Shown: positions 40,984 through 51,383, counted from the stretch's first letter. The stretch is 64,000 bases of DNA from Microbulbifer sp. ALW1 (GCF_009903625.1 NZ_CP047569.1:888001-952000), one strand, 5' to 3'. The notes: a model not told the origin generated them from the sequence alone. A program made the numbers and translations.

Positions 40984-42130
40984 TTACAGAAAATGCCTCA
41001 GTGCACTAGCACTCTTTTTATTTTCTATTCACTCCTCTGCGGCGGTGTTGCCGGAGGAACGCGCGGATACCATGTACCACTCCTACAGTGGTGGCGGGGT
41101 CACCATTGATGGCCCTTCGGTGTTGGTGCGCAAGAATATTGGCAACAAGGTATCTCTTTCTGCCAATTATTATGTGGACATGATCTCCGGCGCTTCCATC
41201 GATGTGCAGGCCACCGCCAGCCCCTACAGTGAGCAGCGGGACGAGTATTCATTGGGCGCGGAATATCTGGTGGATAAAACCACCATGAGCCTGAGTTACA
41301 CCAACTCCAGTGAAGACGACTACCAGGCCGAGACTGTCGGTTTCGGCATATCGCAGGATTTCTTCGGCGACCTCAGTTCATTGTCCATGCGCGTCAGCCT
41401 GGGTAGTGACGATGTCATGCGCAACGGCGACGAGGACTTTCTTGCCCAGGCCGAGCACCGTCGCTATTCCATCGGTTGGAGCCAGATTCTCACCACCAAA
41501 CTGATCGCCGAACTAAGCGTAGAAACCGTGGCGGATGAGGGCTTTCTGAATAATCCCTATCGCAGCGTGCGCTACCTGGACCCCAATTCCGGAACCGGCT
41601 TCAGTTACCAGGCGGAACTCTACCCCACCACCCGCAACAGCGATGCCGTGGCACTGAGGGCCAAATACCACCTGCCCTACCGCGCAGCGATCAAAAGCGA
41701 GTACCGTCGCTATGCCGACAGCTGGGGCATCAGTTCCGACAACCTGGAATTCCGTTACACCCACCCCCTGGAAGCGGAAAACCTGATCCTCGAGGGCAAG
41801 CTGCGCTTCTACAAACAGACCGGAGCGGATTTTTACAGCGACCTCTTTCCCTACCTGGATGCCACCAACTTCCGCGCCCGCGACAAAGAGCTGAGCGACT
41901 TCACCAGCACCGCCATCGGCATCGGCGCTTCCTACCTGCTGCCGGAACGCTGGGCCCTGTTTGATCGCAAGAACACCGTTAATCTTTACTGGGACTACGT
42001 GCTGTTCGACTACGACGACTTCCACGATGTGCGCGTGCACACTGGCAGCGGCGACTACCTCCCCGGTGACGAGCCTGCCTACCACTTCAATGCCCACGTG
42101 GTGCGCCTCTTCTGGTCCATGTGGTTCTAG
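40970..42130 (+). CDS. DUF3570 outer-membrane beta-barrel protein
   Basis: A 386-residue exported protein of the DUF3570 family: DTMYHSYSGGGVTIDGPSV, RDEYSLGAEYLVDKTTMSLSYT, LRAKYHLPYRAAIKSEYRRY and the C-terminal HVVRLFWSMWF, ending in Phe. It is probably an outer-membrane barrel. The GTG start at 40970 follows GGAGGCGG and begins a signal peptide (CLSALALFLFSIHSSAA); the frame is also open upstream, but that part reads the DUF4266 tail. The start overlaps DUF4266 by 14 bp. Confidence 0.85.
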   Translation: MAATNYRKCLSALALFLFSIHSSAAVLPEERADTMYHSYSGGGVTIDGPSVLVRKNIGNKVSLSANYYVDMISGASIDVQATASPYSEQRDEYSLGAEYLVDKTTMSLSYTNSSEDDYQAETVGFGISQDFFGDLSSLSMRVSLGSDDVMRNGDEDFLAQAEHRRYSIGWSQILTTKLIAELSVETVADEGFLNNPYRSVRYLDPNSGTGFSYQAELYPTTRNSDAVALRAKYHLPYRAAIKSEYRRYADSWGISSDNLEFRYTHPLEAENLILEGKLRFYKQTGADFYSDLFPYLDATNFRARDKELSDFTSTAIGIGASYLLPERWALFDRKNTVNLYWDYVLFDYDDFHDVRVHTGSGDYLPGDEPAYHFNAHVVRLFWSMWF

Positions 42131-42501
42131 ATGTTCTGATCAATTTGTGGGCAGTGGCTATCAGGTAGCTACATGCCCGCATGTTGAGTCTTCCTTTCTT
42201 GGCATCCCCACCTCTTTAGGGCTAACTGTGATGCGCATCACGCAGTCAATGTGATCATTATCCGATCGAGTTGGCAAAGTTTCTGAGAAAAATGACTAAA
42301 AAGGGCTATTGTCGGTTTTTTCCCCCATCGATAACCTCCCACCCGCGCGTATTGTTCTCTCCTCTCGTTTAGTGCTGTTTTTGAGTGCTGTGCTGACATG
42401 GATCTGCGAGAGGTGTTGATCCGCATAACGAAAAAGACTGCCAGCTCAGCCTTGCAACACCGATTGGTGGGCCGGAAATTTATTTAAATTTGGGGGATTC
42501 T
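42131..42501. other. Intergenic region with a candidate CRP site
   Basis: About 370 bp upstream of the VWA-RCC1 gene. It contains the CRP-like site at 42227-42242, an AAAAAGGGCTATT segment at 42298-42310 and no gene-like frame. The upstream regulatory region of the large lipoprotein presumably lies here. Confidence 0.5.
42227..42242. promoter_or_regulatory. Candidate CRP-binding site
   Basis: TGTGATGCGCATCACG closely matches the CRP half-site consensus TGTGA-N6-TCACA, differing only at the last base. It lies about 260 bp upstream of the lipoprotein start, which is far for a class II site but possible for a class I or more distal arrangement. Function is inferred. Confidence 0.45.
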
Positions 42502-45435
42502 ATGTACAGCCGATTGCTACTCGCCTGTTCGTTTTCACTGGTACTCGCCGCCTGTGGTGGCGGAGGCGGCGGAGGTTCCGATAGTGGTGGTGGGAGCAGC
42601 AGTGGGGGATCCAGCTCTAGCTCCAGTTCTAGCAGTTCCAGTTCCAGTAGTTCTAGCTCCAGCTCCAGCTCCAGCAGCGGTGGATCCAGTTCCAGCAGTA
42701 GCTCCAGTTCTAGTAGCGGTGGCTCCAGCTCCAGCAGCAGTGGCGGTAGCGAAACCACTACTTTTGAAGTAACAACTGCGCTTGGGTTTGGCCTTGCTGC
42801 AGAACCGGCCACCGCAACGGTCGAAGAAGGCGCTACTGCCAGCTTTACCCTGTCTCAGGCTGACGCCGGCTATATCGTAGAAGATGTAATGGGCTGTGAT
42901 GGTAGTTATGACGCCGTTACCGGTGTGTACACTACCGGCCCTATTTCTGCAGATTGTGAAATTGTGGCCAGCAGCCAACTCGCGGTGAACCTTGTTCCCT
43001 ACACCATTACCGCAACTAGCCCGTCCATTGTGACAATGATTCAGCGAGTTGTTGATCGCACTAGTGGTGAGCCAGTCACTGTATTGGAAGTGGAAGACTT
43101 CATTGTGGAAGAGGACAACGCTCCGATTGTTCCGCGTGAGGCTTTCCTCGACCTAGAACCCATTGACCAGATTCCCTACCAGCTTGATACCGTATTGATG
43201 CTCGACGTCAGTGTGAGTCTGACTGCGGCCGACCTGGTGGAAGTGAAAGCCGCAGCGGCAAAAATTGTTGATAACCTGATTGAGAACCAGCGAATAGCGG
43301 TATATGTGTTTGACGATACTATTCGTATGGTAAGTACTTTCAGTAGCGATAAAGAGAAACTAAAAGCGGCAATCGACGGCATTACTGGCGGCGGTCCTTC
43401 TACCAACCTTTATGGAGCTGTGGCCGATGGCTTCAGCCGCTGGGATAACAGCTTCTCACTGAGCCAGGTAAATCATGGTGCGTTGATTCTTATTACCGAC
43501 GGTAACGACTCTGCTGCTAAATCTACCCTTGACGCGGCGCTCTCTGTCAAAGGTGAAAAAGACTTCTTTGCCTTGACGGTTGGCAATGAAATCAACCTGG
43601 ATCCGCTGGTTCAACTTGTTCTGGGCGAGAAGCTGGACGTCATCACCGATGCTGATCGTGAATTGGCATCTAAGCGTCTCTTCAGCGTGAATGACTACAG
43701 CGAAGTCGAGTATGGCCTTCAACAGATCACTGCCGAGGTAGAGCGCCTGACACAGGGCCTATATTTCCTCTACTACGCGACTCCCAAACGTGCAGGTGAT
43801 CACAGCGTTACCATCAGCATTGAAAACAATTTGCTTTGCTCCGAGCTGGACGTGAACTGTGTCACCTCTCTTACCGGTAGTTTCGACGCGACTGGATTCA
43901 CCAATGTAATGCCAGAACTGCTGTTTGCTGCTCCCAAGGATGCGCTGCTGCCTGGTGAGAGCTACGAGCTTTCTGCACGAGTGCGTTGGTCAAACCCGCC
44001 GTTCAATTTCATGTGGACGCTGGAGAACCTCGACGGTCAAATGAGCTTGGCAGTGGATTCTGAAGATTCCAGTAAGTCACTGCTGTCTATTGCTTCCGGG
44101 ACTCAACTGAGTGAGGGTGCTGTGAAAGTCGAGGTGGCCGAGTTGCCCGATCTTTCCAAGCAAGCCAGTCTGCAGGTGGGTATTCCTGTACGTGGTCCGG
44201 ATGGTTCCATTTCAGTGGATAGCGCTATAAACCTGCAGTCAGAACAAACCATTAGACTGACCGCCGAAATTTCCTGTGCACAGTGTCGCTGGTCTCTGGA
44301 AGATCCGTCGTTGGCCACTTTGTCGCAAGACACTGGTGAAAGCGTACAGATTACTGGCGGCACCAGTACCGGTGCGACCAAACTGACGGTTCGAGATCCC
44401 AATACCGGTATGGCGACCACCTACGCGGTAGAACTGGGCTTCCAGGTTGGATCCACTTCAGAGGGGCGAGTGGCTGCGAGCTATAGGACCTTCGCAATAA
44501 AGGCTGATGGCAGTTTGTGGCGCTGGGGTGCCAATGAAGTGCTGCCGATTCAAGTGGGTACTGAATCCAACTGGGTGAAAGTCGCCGACAATATAGGGCT
44601 GCAGGCCGATGGGACTCTCTGGTCTCTTCGCAATGTGAACGCTCCAGTTCAGGTTGACTCTGCAACCGACTGGAAAAATTTCACCGCCATTGGTACTAGC
44701 TCGTATTTGGCAACCAAGACCGACGGTAGTTTGTGGGCTTGGGGTAACAATCACTACGGAATGCTCGGCCTTGGAGACGAAGTGCATCGCGACGTCCCCA
44801 CGCAAGTGGGCGAGGAAACCGATTGGGCAAATGTATTTGCTGGGTATAGCACCTCATTCGCAATCAAGTCCGACGGCTCTCTGTGGGCCTGGGGCTACAA
44901 TAATGCTGGCGAGCTGGGTGTTGGTGATAGAGAAAACAAGCTCAGCCCTGCTCAGGTTGGTACAGATACCGATTGGTCCAGTGTGGTAGGTGGTTATTAT
45001 CATACTCTCGCCATCAAATCTGACGGCAGCTTGTGGGCATGGGGACAAGGCAGTAATGGCAGGCTGGGTGTGGACAGCGAACTGTTGTCTGCAGGTTACC
45101 TCGCTGAACCTACCCAGGTAGGTACCGATACCGACTGGATAAACGCCGCCGCGGGATCCGCTCACTCTTTGGCCGTTAAATCGGATGGTACCCTGTGGGC
45201 GTGGGGACTGGGCAGCAATGGCCAGTTAGGGCTTGGCAGCACCATGACGGCAACCCAAACAGTTCCAGTGCAAGTTGGGCTGGAATCTGACTGGATCGAT
45301 GTCGACGCCGATGAGGCCAGCTCTTTTGCCGTCAAATCAGATGGTTTCATCTGGGCATGGGGTAACAATGCCAATGGAAAGTTGGGCGTTGGTGATACCA
45401 CCACCCAATACACTCCAGTGCCGGTAGGGCTTTAA
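42502..45435 (+). CDS. Giant Ser-rich lipoprotein with VWA and RCC1 repeats
   Basis: A 977-residue lipoprotein. Lipobox LAAC (Cys18) is followed by a Gly/Ser-rich low-complexity region (about residues 19-92) that could act as a flexible linker. A von Willebrand A domain with the metal site DVSVS lies at about residues 230-415. C-terminal RCC1-like repeats (residues about 660-977; [35 protein letters not shown] and similar) would form a beta-propeller. The product is probably surface exposed and adhesive or protein binding. The ATG start follows TGGGGGA; the frame is also open from 42490. Confidence 0.85.
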   Translation: MYSRLLLACSFSLVLAACGGGGGGGSDSGGGSSSGGSSSSSSSSSSSSSSSSSSSSSSSGGSSSSSSSSSSSGGSSSSSSGGSETTTFEVTTALGFGLAAEPATATVEEGATASFTLSQADAGYIVEDVMGCDGSYDAVTGVYTTGPISADCEIVASSQLAVNLVPYTITATSPSIVTMIQRVVDRTSGEPVTVLEVEDFIVEEDNAPIVPREAFLDLEPIDQIPYQLDTVLMLDVSVSLTAADLVEVKAAAAKIVDNLIENQRIAVYVFDDTIRMVSTFSSDKEKLKAAIDGITGGGPSTNLYGAVADGFSRWDNSFSLSQVNHGALILITDGNDSAAKSTLDAALSVKGEKDFFALTVGNEINLDPLVQLVLGEKLDVITDADRELASKRLFSVNDYSEVEYGLQQITAEVERLTQGLYFLYYATPKRAGDHSVTISIENNLLCSELDVNCVTSLTGSFDATGFTNVMPELLFAAPKDALLPGESYELSARVRWSNPPFNFMWTLENLDGQMSLAVDSEDSSKSLLSIASGTQLSEGAVKVEVAELPDLSKQASLQVGIPVRGPDGSISVDSAINLQSEQTIRLTAEISCAQCRWSLEDPSLATLSQDTGESVQITGGTSTGATKLTVRDPNTGMATTYAVELGFQVGSTSEGRVAASYRTFAIKADGSLWRWGANEVLPIQVGTESNWVKVADNIGLQADGTLWSLRNVNAPVQVDSATDWKNFTAIGTSSYLATKTDGSLWAWGNNHYGMLGLGDEVHRDVPTQVGEETDWANVFAGYSTSFAIKSDGSLWAWGYNNAGELGVGDRENKLSPAQVGTDTDWSSVVGGYYHTLAIKSDGSLWAWGQGSNGRLGVDSELLSAGYLAEPTQVGTDTDWINAAAGSAHSLAVKSDGTLWAWGLGSNGQLGLGSTMTATQTVPVQVGLESDWIDVDADEASSFAVKSDGFIWAWGNNANGKLGVGDTTTQYTPVPVGL

Positions 45436-45497
45436 GCAAAAGCAAACCGGTGCAGGAAATGATTTGACTGAATAAGGAAAATCATTTCCACTTTGAG

Positions 45498-45534
45498 AAA
45501 AGGGGCAATCCATAGTGGTTGCCCCTTTTTTATT
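45498..45534 (+). terminator. Rho-independent terminator
   Basis: GGGGCAA and TTGCCCC pair around a 10-base loop, followed by TTTTTTATT. It lies about 70 bp downstream of the large lipoprotein gene. The preceding AAAA would also allow function on the opposite strand. Confidence 0.85.
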
Positions 45535-45743
45535 GTCGAAGAATTCGTTTGCGGTAATTTAGGTAAATTTCACAGGCGGCAATTCAAACACGCTGATCAA
45601 AAAATAATTGTCACCCGCTAAAAAGCCCCCTAAAGTTCGCCCGCTCCCGGTGAGCACCGGCCTCTCTTGGTGACTTGCCCGCCACTGCCCAGCCCTATCC
45701 GGCAGTGTTTTACCTCTGAATTTGTTTGCCCCGGGTGGGTCTT

Positions 45744-46583
45744 ATGCTCAGTTATCGCCACGGTTTTCACGCCGGCAATTTTGCCGATGTGCTCAAACAC
45801 TGCGTGCAGGTGGAAGTTATTTCTTACCTGCAAAGGAAAGAAGCACCTTTCGACTATATCGATACCCATGCCGGTGCCGGCAGTTATGCACTGGCGTCGG
45901 ACATGGCGCAGAAAAACTGCGAATACCTGAATGGTATCGGTCGCCTGTTCAAAACCAGTGAGCTGCCGGGGCTGCAGAATTACCTGCGCCTGATCGAGGG
46001 TTTGAACCCGGAGGGAGCGCTGCAGCAATACCCGGGTTCGCCGTTGATTGCCGCACAGATGCTGCGCCCGCAGGACAAGGCCTGGGCGTTTGAGTTGCAC
46101 CCCAGCGATGCGGAAAAACTGCGACAGAACCTGCCCCGCGGGCGCCAGTACCAGGTGCGCGAGGAGGATGGTTTCAAGGGGCTGTCGAGCTTGCTGCCGA
46201 GTCGCGCCCGCCGCGCGTTGGTGTTGATCGATCCGCCCTATGAGCAGAAGGACGACTATCAGCGGGTGGTCGACGCGCTGAAATTGATCCATCGCAAGAT
46301 GGCCACTGCGACGGTCGCCCTCTGGTATCCGGTAGTGGAGCGCCGCCGCATCGATGCGCTGGAGAAGCAGCTGGCGGCTACCGCTATTCGCAATATCGAA
46401 TTGTTCGAGCTGGGTATCTGCGCCGACGCCGAGGGGCACGGCATGACTTCCGCCGGAATGATCGTGATCAACCCGCCCTGGACCCTGCGCGGGCAGATGG
46501 ACCAGCTGCTGCCCCAGCTGGCGGCAGATCTGAGTGCCGATGGTGGCTCCCATTACCGCTGTGTGACCCTCGCTGCCGAATAG
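45744..46583 (+). CDS. rlmJ: 23S rRNA (adenine2030-N6)-methyltransferase RlmJ
   Basis: RlmJ methylates A2030 of 23S rRNA using S-adenosylmethionine. The family N-terminus MLSYRHGFHAGNFADVLKHC is clear, and the catalytic DPPY motif appears as LIDPPYEQK. THAGAGSY forms the cofactor loop. The 279 residues are normal. The ATG start was chosen to begin the conserved N-terminus; the frame is open for six codons before it. The roughly 160 bp of DNA before the gene after the terminator shows no other gene. Confidence 0.95.
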   Translation: MLSYRHGFHAGNFADVLKHCVQVEVISYLQRKEAPFDYIDTHAGAGSYALASDMAQKNCEYLNGIGRLFKTSELPGLQNYLRLIEGLNPEGALQQYPGSPLIAAQMLRPQDKAWAFELHPSDAEKLRQNLPRGRQYQVREEDGFKGLSSLLPSRARRALVLIDPPYEQKDDYQRVVDALKLIHRKMATATVALWYPVVERRRIDALEKQLAATAIRNIELFELGICADAEGHGMTSAGMIVINPPWTLRGQMDQLLPQLAADLSADGGSHYRCVTLAAE

Positions 46584-46834
46584 GGTTGCAGATCGGGAGT
46601 TACCAAAGAGGGGGCGGATCCCCCGGGGCGGCACGTCTCAACTTGTCACCCCGCAGATTCTTGTTGTATGTTTTCCGGCCAGAACAATAATCAAGCCGGA
46701 ACGTGACCTGATTTTCGACGCTGGTTCTCTAACTGCTCATGCTGCTTTTGCAGAGCGTAGCGGTTGAGAGCGGTTTTGCGTGTCGCCATCGCGTATCCGG
46801 AATTCCCGCCAGCGTGCGGGGCAGCGATGACGAC

Positions 46835-49633
46835 ATGCCTATGTTCAAGACCTGCCACAGGTCATTCCGCACTTTGCTGTTGGCGGCACCAATCGGTGTC
46901 TGCCCACTGGCCGCTGCCGTGGCGGATAATGCTTTTTCGGCGTCGGAAACCGTCCATGCCGCTGCCAGTACGCCGTCGCCAGACACTGCCACCTCTACTT
47001 TCTATACCTTCGAAATTCCCCCGCTGCCGCTGGATCAAGCGCTGCTGGCGTTTTCTCGCCACACCGGTCTCGCAGTAATGCTTGGGGCGCAGCCGCAGAG
47101 CACACAGCTGGCGCCAGCGTTAAATGGCCGCTTTACCGCAGAGGCGGCGCTGGCCGCACTGCTCGGGCCGTCCGGGTTCCGCTACCGCCAGGTCGACGGC
47201 CAGGGAATGGTGATACTGCCGCCCAAGGCTCCGCAAAAGTTTCCGCAACAAGACGCTTCACCGGCAGCCACGCCAGAGACCCGGCCAATACTGGAAGAAG
47301 TGGAAGTGGTGGCGAGCAAACGCCGCACTAATCTGCAGCAGACCCCAATGACGGTGACGGCCCTCAGCGGAGCCACCCTCGAAGCGCGGAATATCGATAG
47401 CCTGGAGCAACTGGCCGCCGAGGTGCCCAGTCTGCAGGTGGCGCGCAACGGGGACCACACCGCGTCCATGCTGTATTTGCGCGGGGTCGGTTCCGACAAT
47501 CACACCGAGGCGGGGGATTCCGGGGTGGCTACCCATGTGGACGGGGTTTTCAGCAGCCGTGTACAGGGTTCTGCGGTGCTGCTCTATGACCTGGATCGGG
47601 TGGAAGTGCTGCGCGGTCCCCAGGGCACCCTGTTTGGTCGTAATTCCACCGGTGGCGTAATCAATTACCACACGGCGCGCCCGGAGCCGGAGTGGTCGTC
47701 GGACCTGTCCGTGACCCTCGGCAATTATCACCAGCAGAAAGTCACCGCGGTTGCCAACGCACCGGTGACCGACAACTGGGCCCTGCGCTGGGCGGCGGTA
47801 TCCGTACGCGCAGACAGTTATACCGAATATACCAGGGATTCGGTCTCTGCCGACCGCAGTGAGCGCTACAACAACACCGACCTGTTCAGCCATCGCCTCG
47901 GTTCCAGCTGGCAGATCCGCGATGACCTGCACTGGTGGTTGAGCTACGAGCGTTTCGAAGACCGCGGCGCCGGCAGCCTGCCGGTGGTGGATTACGATAC
48001 CCCTGTCACCATCGACACCCCGGGTAAAACCCTGCTGAATCAGGACTCCCTGCGCAGTCGCCTGGAATGGACGCTGCCGGGCGGTGCGAGTCTTGCGTAT
48101 ATCGCCGGTCTCGGTACGCTGGAGCGCTCACAGGATTGGGATGCCGATGGCACCGGCGCGGTCGGCAGTGAAACGGACCCCGCCGTCTATCACCAGAGCA
48201 ACCGCACCATCGGGTCCGAGTACCGCGGGCATCAGCACGAACTGCAATTGAAGAGCGATGACGAGCAGGACCTGCGCTGGATGCTGGCCTACTTCGGGTT
48301 TGAGGAACGAAACCGTATCCGCTTTGATCTCGAGCACCAGAATCCGGACGGCAGCGGCTGGGGTGGCGCCCCGGCGCACAGCTTCCAGCAACCGAATCGC
48401 GGTACCCGCCTCAGCGCCTTCTACGGCCAGCTGGATTACGATTTTACGTCGCGCTGGATGATCAGCCTCGGCGCCCGCAGCGGGCGTGACCAGCGCTACG
48501 ACCGCGGCGGTCGCAATATCGCCTGCCCGGACCTGATCCGCAGCGACCGCGGGGGCGAGCTGGGGGAGATCGCCGTCAACCGCGCTTCCGCGGCCGCGGG
48601 GCAGTGCTATGTGGCCAACTATAACGACGTGGATCACACCTGGCAGAGCACCACCACCATGGCGCGGCTGTCCTACCGCCCGCTAGAAGACACCCTGTTG
48701 TATCTCCATTACGCCGAGGGCTTCAAGCCCGGTATTGTGCAGGACGGCGCCAGCCTCAAAGGAACATTCAGCGGCCCCCAGGACCCCGCATTCGAGTCGG
48801 CCCTGCAGGCCCTGGTCGCGCGCAACAATGCGGGTGAAGCCTACGTTGGCCCCGAAACCAGCACCAATGTGGAGTTGGGTTTCAAACTCGGGCTGCTGGA
48901 TGGCGCCATGACCCTGAACGGCGCCCTGTTCGATACCCGCTACCGGGATTTGCAGGTCTCCGGTGTTGCCGTCGAAGAGGACGGCACCGAGCTGATCCGC
49001 AGCACCAACGCGCCCTCGGCCACCATTCGCGGCCTGGAACTGGAGCTCAACTGGGCCAGCAGCCGCAACGGCCGCGTCACCGGGTTCCTATCGTGGCTGG
49101 ATGCCCACTACAACCGCTTCCTCGCCGTGGATAACGAATTCCCCGGCTACGGCCAGACCTGGAATCCCGATGCCGGCAATGCAGAGATCCCCGATCTGGT
49201 GGACTTCAGTGGCAATCAGCTGAAACAGGTGCCGGAGCTGAGTCTCGGCCTCAACTACCGCCACCAGTTGCCTCTGGGTAGCTGGGGGCGGGCGACCGCG
49301 CGGCTTGGCCTGCACTATGCGGATGCCATGTATTTCGCCGAAGCCAATCGCGGCGATCGCGACGGCCTGCTGCTCGACAACCAAAGCGGAGAATGGCTGC
49401 CTGATCCTGCCGGCCCCGCGCGCAATATCGACCGCCGCCCGGCCAACAGCCTGTGGAGCGCCGGCATCAAACTGGAGCCACTTGCGGGCAACTGGTGGCT
49501 TGACCTCTACGGCGAAAATCTCACCAATATCGCCGCCGCCAACGATGTACAGGAGGCCGATGCCGCAACACCCGTTTACTACTATGGCGCGCCGCGCATG
49601 TTCGGATTGCGTGTTGGCTTGCGGTTCGATTGA
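46835..49633 (+). CDS. TonB-dependent receptor with STN signalling domain
   Basis: An outer-membrane receptor of about 932 residues. After the signal peptide, an STN domain (FYTFEIPPLPLDQALLAFSR, AALAALLGPSGFRY) occupies residues about 65-135; it receives the signal for the FecR/sigma pair that follows. The plug domain follows (VEVVASKRRTNLQQTPMTVT, LDRVEVLRGPQGTLFGRNSTG) and then the 22-strand barrel, ending in GLRVGLRFD-like residues. Substrate is unknown. The start is chosen near MPMFKTC; other starts upstream are open, and a weak ribosome-binding site makes the start uncertain. Confidence 0.85.
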   Translation: MPMFKTCHRSFRTLLLAAPIGVCPLAAAVADNAFSASETVHAAASTPSPDTATSTFYTFEIPPLPLDQALLAFSRHTGLAVMLGAQPQSTQLAPALNGRFTAEAALAALLGPSGFRYRQVDGQGMVILPPKAPQKFPQQDASPAATPETRPILEEVEVVASKRRTNLQQTPMTVTALSGATLEARNIDSLEQLAAEVPSLQVARNGDHTASMLYLRGVGSDNHTEAGDSGVATHVDGVFSSRVQGSAVLLYDLDRVEVLRGPQGTLFGRNSTGGVINYHTARPEPEWSSDLSVTLGNYHQQKVTAVANAPVTDNWALRWAAVSVRADSYTEYTRDSVSADRSERYNNTDLFSHRLGSSWQIRDDLHWWLSYERFEDRGAGSLPVVDYDTPVTIDTPGKTLLNQDSLRSRLEWTLPGGASLAYIAGLGTLERSQDWDADGTGAVGSETDPAVYHQSNRTIGSEYRGHQHELQLKSDDEQDLRWMLAYFGFEERNRIRFDLEHQNPDGSGWGGAPAHSFQQPNRGTRLSAFYGQLDYDFTSRWMISLGARSGRDQRYDRGGRNIACPDLIRSDRGGELGEIAVNRASAAAGQCYVANYNDVDHTWQSTTTMARLSYRPLEDTLLYLHYAEGFKPGIVQDGASLKGTFSGPQDPAFESALQALVARNNAGEAYVGPETSTNVELGFKLGLLDGAMTLNGALFDTRYRDLQVSGVAVEEDGTELIRSTNAPSATIRGLELELNWASSRNGRVTGFLSWLDAHYNRFLAVDNEFPGYGQTWNPDAGNAEIPDLVDFSGNQLKQVPELSLGLNYRHQLPLGSWGRATARLGLHYADAMYFAEANRGDRDGLLLDNQSGEWLPDPAGPARNIDRRPANSLWSAGIKLEPLAGNWWLDLYGENLTNIAAANDVQEADAATPVYYYGAPRMFGLRVGLRFD

Positions 49634-49757
49634 TTTGGCTCCGATTATTTTTCAAAAGGGGGACGATTGCCGAGGCCTGGCCGTCATACCGGCGAGAGAA
49701 GTAGATTTCGCTAAAGCAAGCAGCCAAATACAACAAAAATGATGGTGAAGAGAATCC

Positions 49758-50306
49758 ATGGCGACAGCATGGGCCAGCCAATTGGCGACCGATAACGACA
49801 AAGATCTGGATTATTACTACCGCGAGTATCACCAGGAGCTGTGTCGATACGCGGTAAGCAAGTTCGGATTGTCGTACAGCGAGGCCGAAGATCTGGTGCA
49901 GGAAGCGTTTGCGCGGATGGCGCCCCAGCTCCGCGTCGGCGACATAGAGCACGTCAGGGCTTTCCTGTATCGCGCAGTGCACAACGCCACCATAGATACC
50001 TTGCGCAAAGGGCAGGTGCGCGAGAGTTATGCGCAATCGGTACAGGGCGATCCAGATCGCGAACAGGACAGTCGCAGCCCCGAGCGGGTGGCTTCCGGCC
50101 GCCAGTTTCTGGGACTGATCAGCCGTGCCCTGTGGAATATGCCCCACAAGCGGCGGCGATTATTGTTGATGAATCGTGTCGATGGACTCTCCTACGCGGA
50201 AATCGCGCGCCGGGAAGGGCTCTCGGCAACAGTAGTGAAAAAGCACGTAGCGAAAGCCCTGGCTGGCTGTCAGGAAGCGCTGCGTGTGCACGGTGGAGAA
50301 TTGTGA
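49758..50306 (+). CDS. FecI-like ECF sigma factor
   Basis: A 182-residue extracytoplasmic-function sigma factor. Region 2 is YYREYHQELCRYAVSKFGLS with EAEDLVQEAFARMAP, and region 4 is the HTH part NMPHKRRRLLLMNRVDGLSY, AEIARREGLSATVVKKHVAK. It belongs with the TonB receptor upstream and the FecR gene that overlaps it by 1 bp. Typical FecI-type regulation: the receptor signals ligand, FecR relays it and the sigma factor turns on the receptor gene. Confidence 0.9.
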   Translation: MATAWASQLATDNDKDLDYYYREYHQELCRYAVSKFGLSYSEAEDLVQEAFARMAPQLRVGDIEHVRAFLYRAVHNATIDTLRKGQVRESYAQSVQGDPDREQDSRSPERVASGRQFLGLISRALWNMPHKRRRLLLMNRVDGLSYAEIARREGLSATVVKKHVAKALAGCQEALRVHGGEL

Positions 50307-51328
50307 TGACGGCTGGGAACAGTCACCCGCAGCGTGATATCCGGCAGGTGGAAGCCGAGGCCCGCGAGTGGTTTATGCGCCGCAGTGAGCGCGCTTTGGA
50401 TAGCAGTGAGCAGTCTGCGTTTGATGCCTGGATGCAGCAGGCACAGAACCGCGGTGCCTACCGGCGTCTGCAACAGATAGATCGCAGCCTCGCGGCGCTG
50501 GCCGCCAGTGAAGAGGGCGCGCGCCTGCGCCAGCCGCTTGGCTTCGGCAGCCTGTTGGCAAAGCTGCAGGGTTTTCTCGGTGTCTCACCGGTAACCGGCC
50601 TCGCCTTCGCCTGCACCCTGATGCTCGCCGTCGGCACCCTGTACCTGGCGCCCTGGCAAAGTGAGCCCGCCGCCCAGGCGTACACTTCGGCACTGGCCCA
50701 GGTGCGCAACATCACCCTGGAGGACGGCAGCGAAGTTACCCTGGGGGGCGATACTGCCATCGAGACAAGCTTTTCAAGTGGTCGGCGCGACGTAAAATTG
50801 TTGCGAGGACAGGCCTTCTTCCGCGTTTCCAAAGACCCGACCCGGCCTTTTTATGTCATCGCCAAGGGTGCCGAGGTACGCGTGGTTGGTACGCGCTTTG
50901 ATGTGCGCAGCGGCAGTGAAGTGAAGGTAACCGTTGAGGAAGGTATTGTGGATGTCGCCCGGCAGAAGGAGTCGGGCAATGCGCCGGCGGATAAAGTCCG
51001 CCTGCTCGCTGGCCAGCAAGTCAGTGTCAGTGAATCCCGATTGAGTCCGGTGCGCAGTGTGGAATCGGGCCGGGTGGCCGGCTGGCGCCAGGGCAAATTC
51101 AGTTACCGCGATGCACCTCTGTCAGAAGTGGTCGCCGATGCCAACCGCTACCGCAAGCACCGCATTATTATCGGTACCCGCGAACTGGAAAAACTGCGGG
51201 TAACCACTGCATTTAATGCCGACCAGGCGGATACCCTGGTGGCGATGCTGGAGCAGTCGTTACCGGTCCGGGTATTCAAAGAGCCAGACGGGCGCGTGGT
51301 TATCTGGCCGGGAACCGTGGATGAATAG
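50306..51328 (+). CDS. FecR-family anti-sigma/signal relay protein
   Basis: A 340-residue inner-membrane protein: N-terminal cytoplasmic DUF4880 part (EAREWFMRRSERALDSSEQS, FDAWMQQ), a membrane helix (residues 91-113, VTGLAFACTLMLAVGTLYLAPW), the FecR domain (ITLEDGSEVTLGGDTAIETSF, LLRGQAFFRVSKD, VRVVGTRFDVRS) and a C-terminal STN-like part. The start ATG overlaps the sigma stop in TGATG. It relays the receptor signal to the sigma factor. A terminator follows at 51344. Confidence 0.9.
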   Translation: MTAGNSHPQRDIRQVEAEAREWFMRRSERALDSSEQSAFDAWMQQAQNRGAYRRLQQIDRSLAALAASEEGARLRQPLGFGSLLAKLQGFLGVSPVTGLAFACTLMLAVGTLYLAPWQSEPAAQAYTSALAQVRNITLEDGSEVTLGGDTAIETSFSSGRRDVKLLRGQAFFRVSKDPTRPFYVIAKGAEVRVVGTRFDVRSGSEVKVTVEEGIVDVARQKESGNAPADKVRLLAGQQVSVSESRLSPVRSVESGRVAGWRQGKFSYRDAPLSEVVADANRYRKHRIIIGTRELEKLRVTTAFNADQADTLVAMLEQSLPVRVFKEPDGRVVIWPGTVDE

Positions 51329-51343
51329 CCGCGCATAGCGGAC

Positions 51344-51383
51344 AAAAAAGCCCGGGCAATCTATGAATGCCCGGGCTTTTTTG
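51344..51383. terminator. Bidirectional Rho-independent terminator
   Basis: AAAAAAGCCCGGGCA and TGCCCGGGCTTTTTT form a strong stem around an 8-base loop, between the fecR-like gene and the convergent small secreted protein gene, and serve both strands. Confidence 0.9.

Noticed and set aside
42238..42426. 62-codon minus-strand frame near the CRP-like site
   Set aside because: No similarity, no start signal; overlaps regulatory DNA of the lipoprotein gene.
42598..42756. Ser-codon repeat as a CRISPR or minisatellite
   Set aside because: It is in frame within the lipoprotein linker, with irregular units and no spacers.
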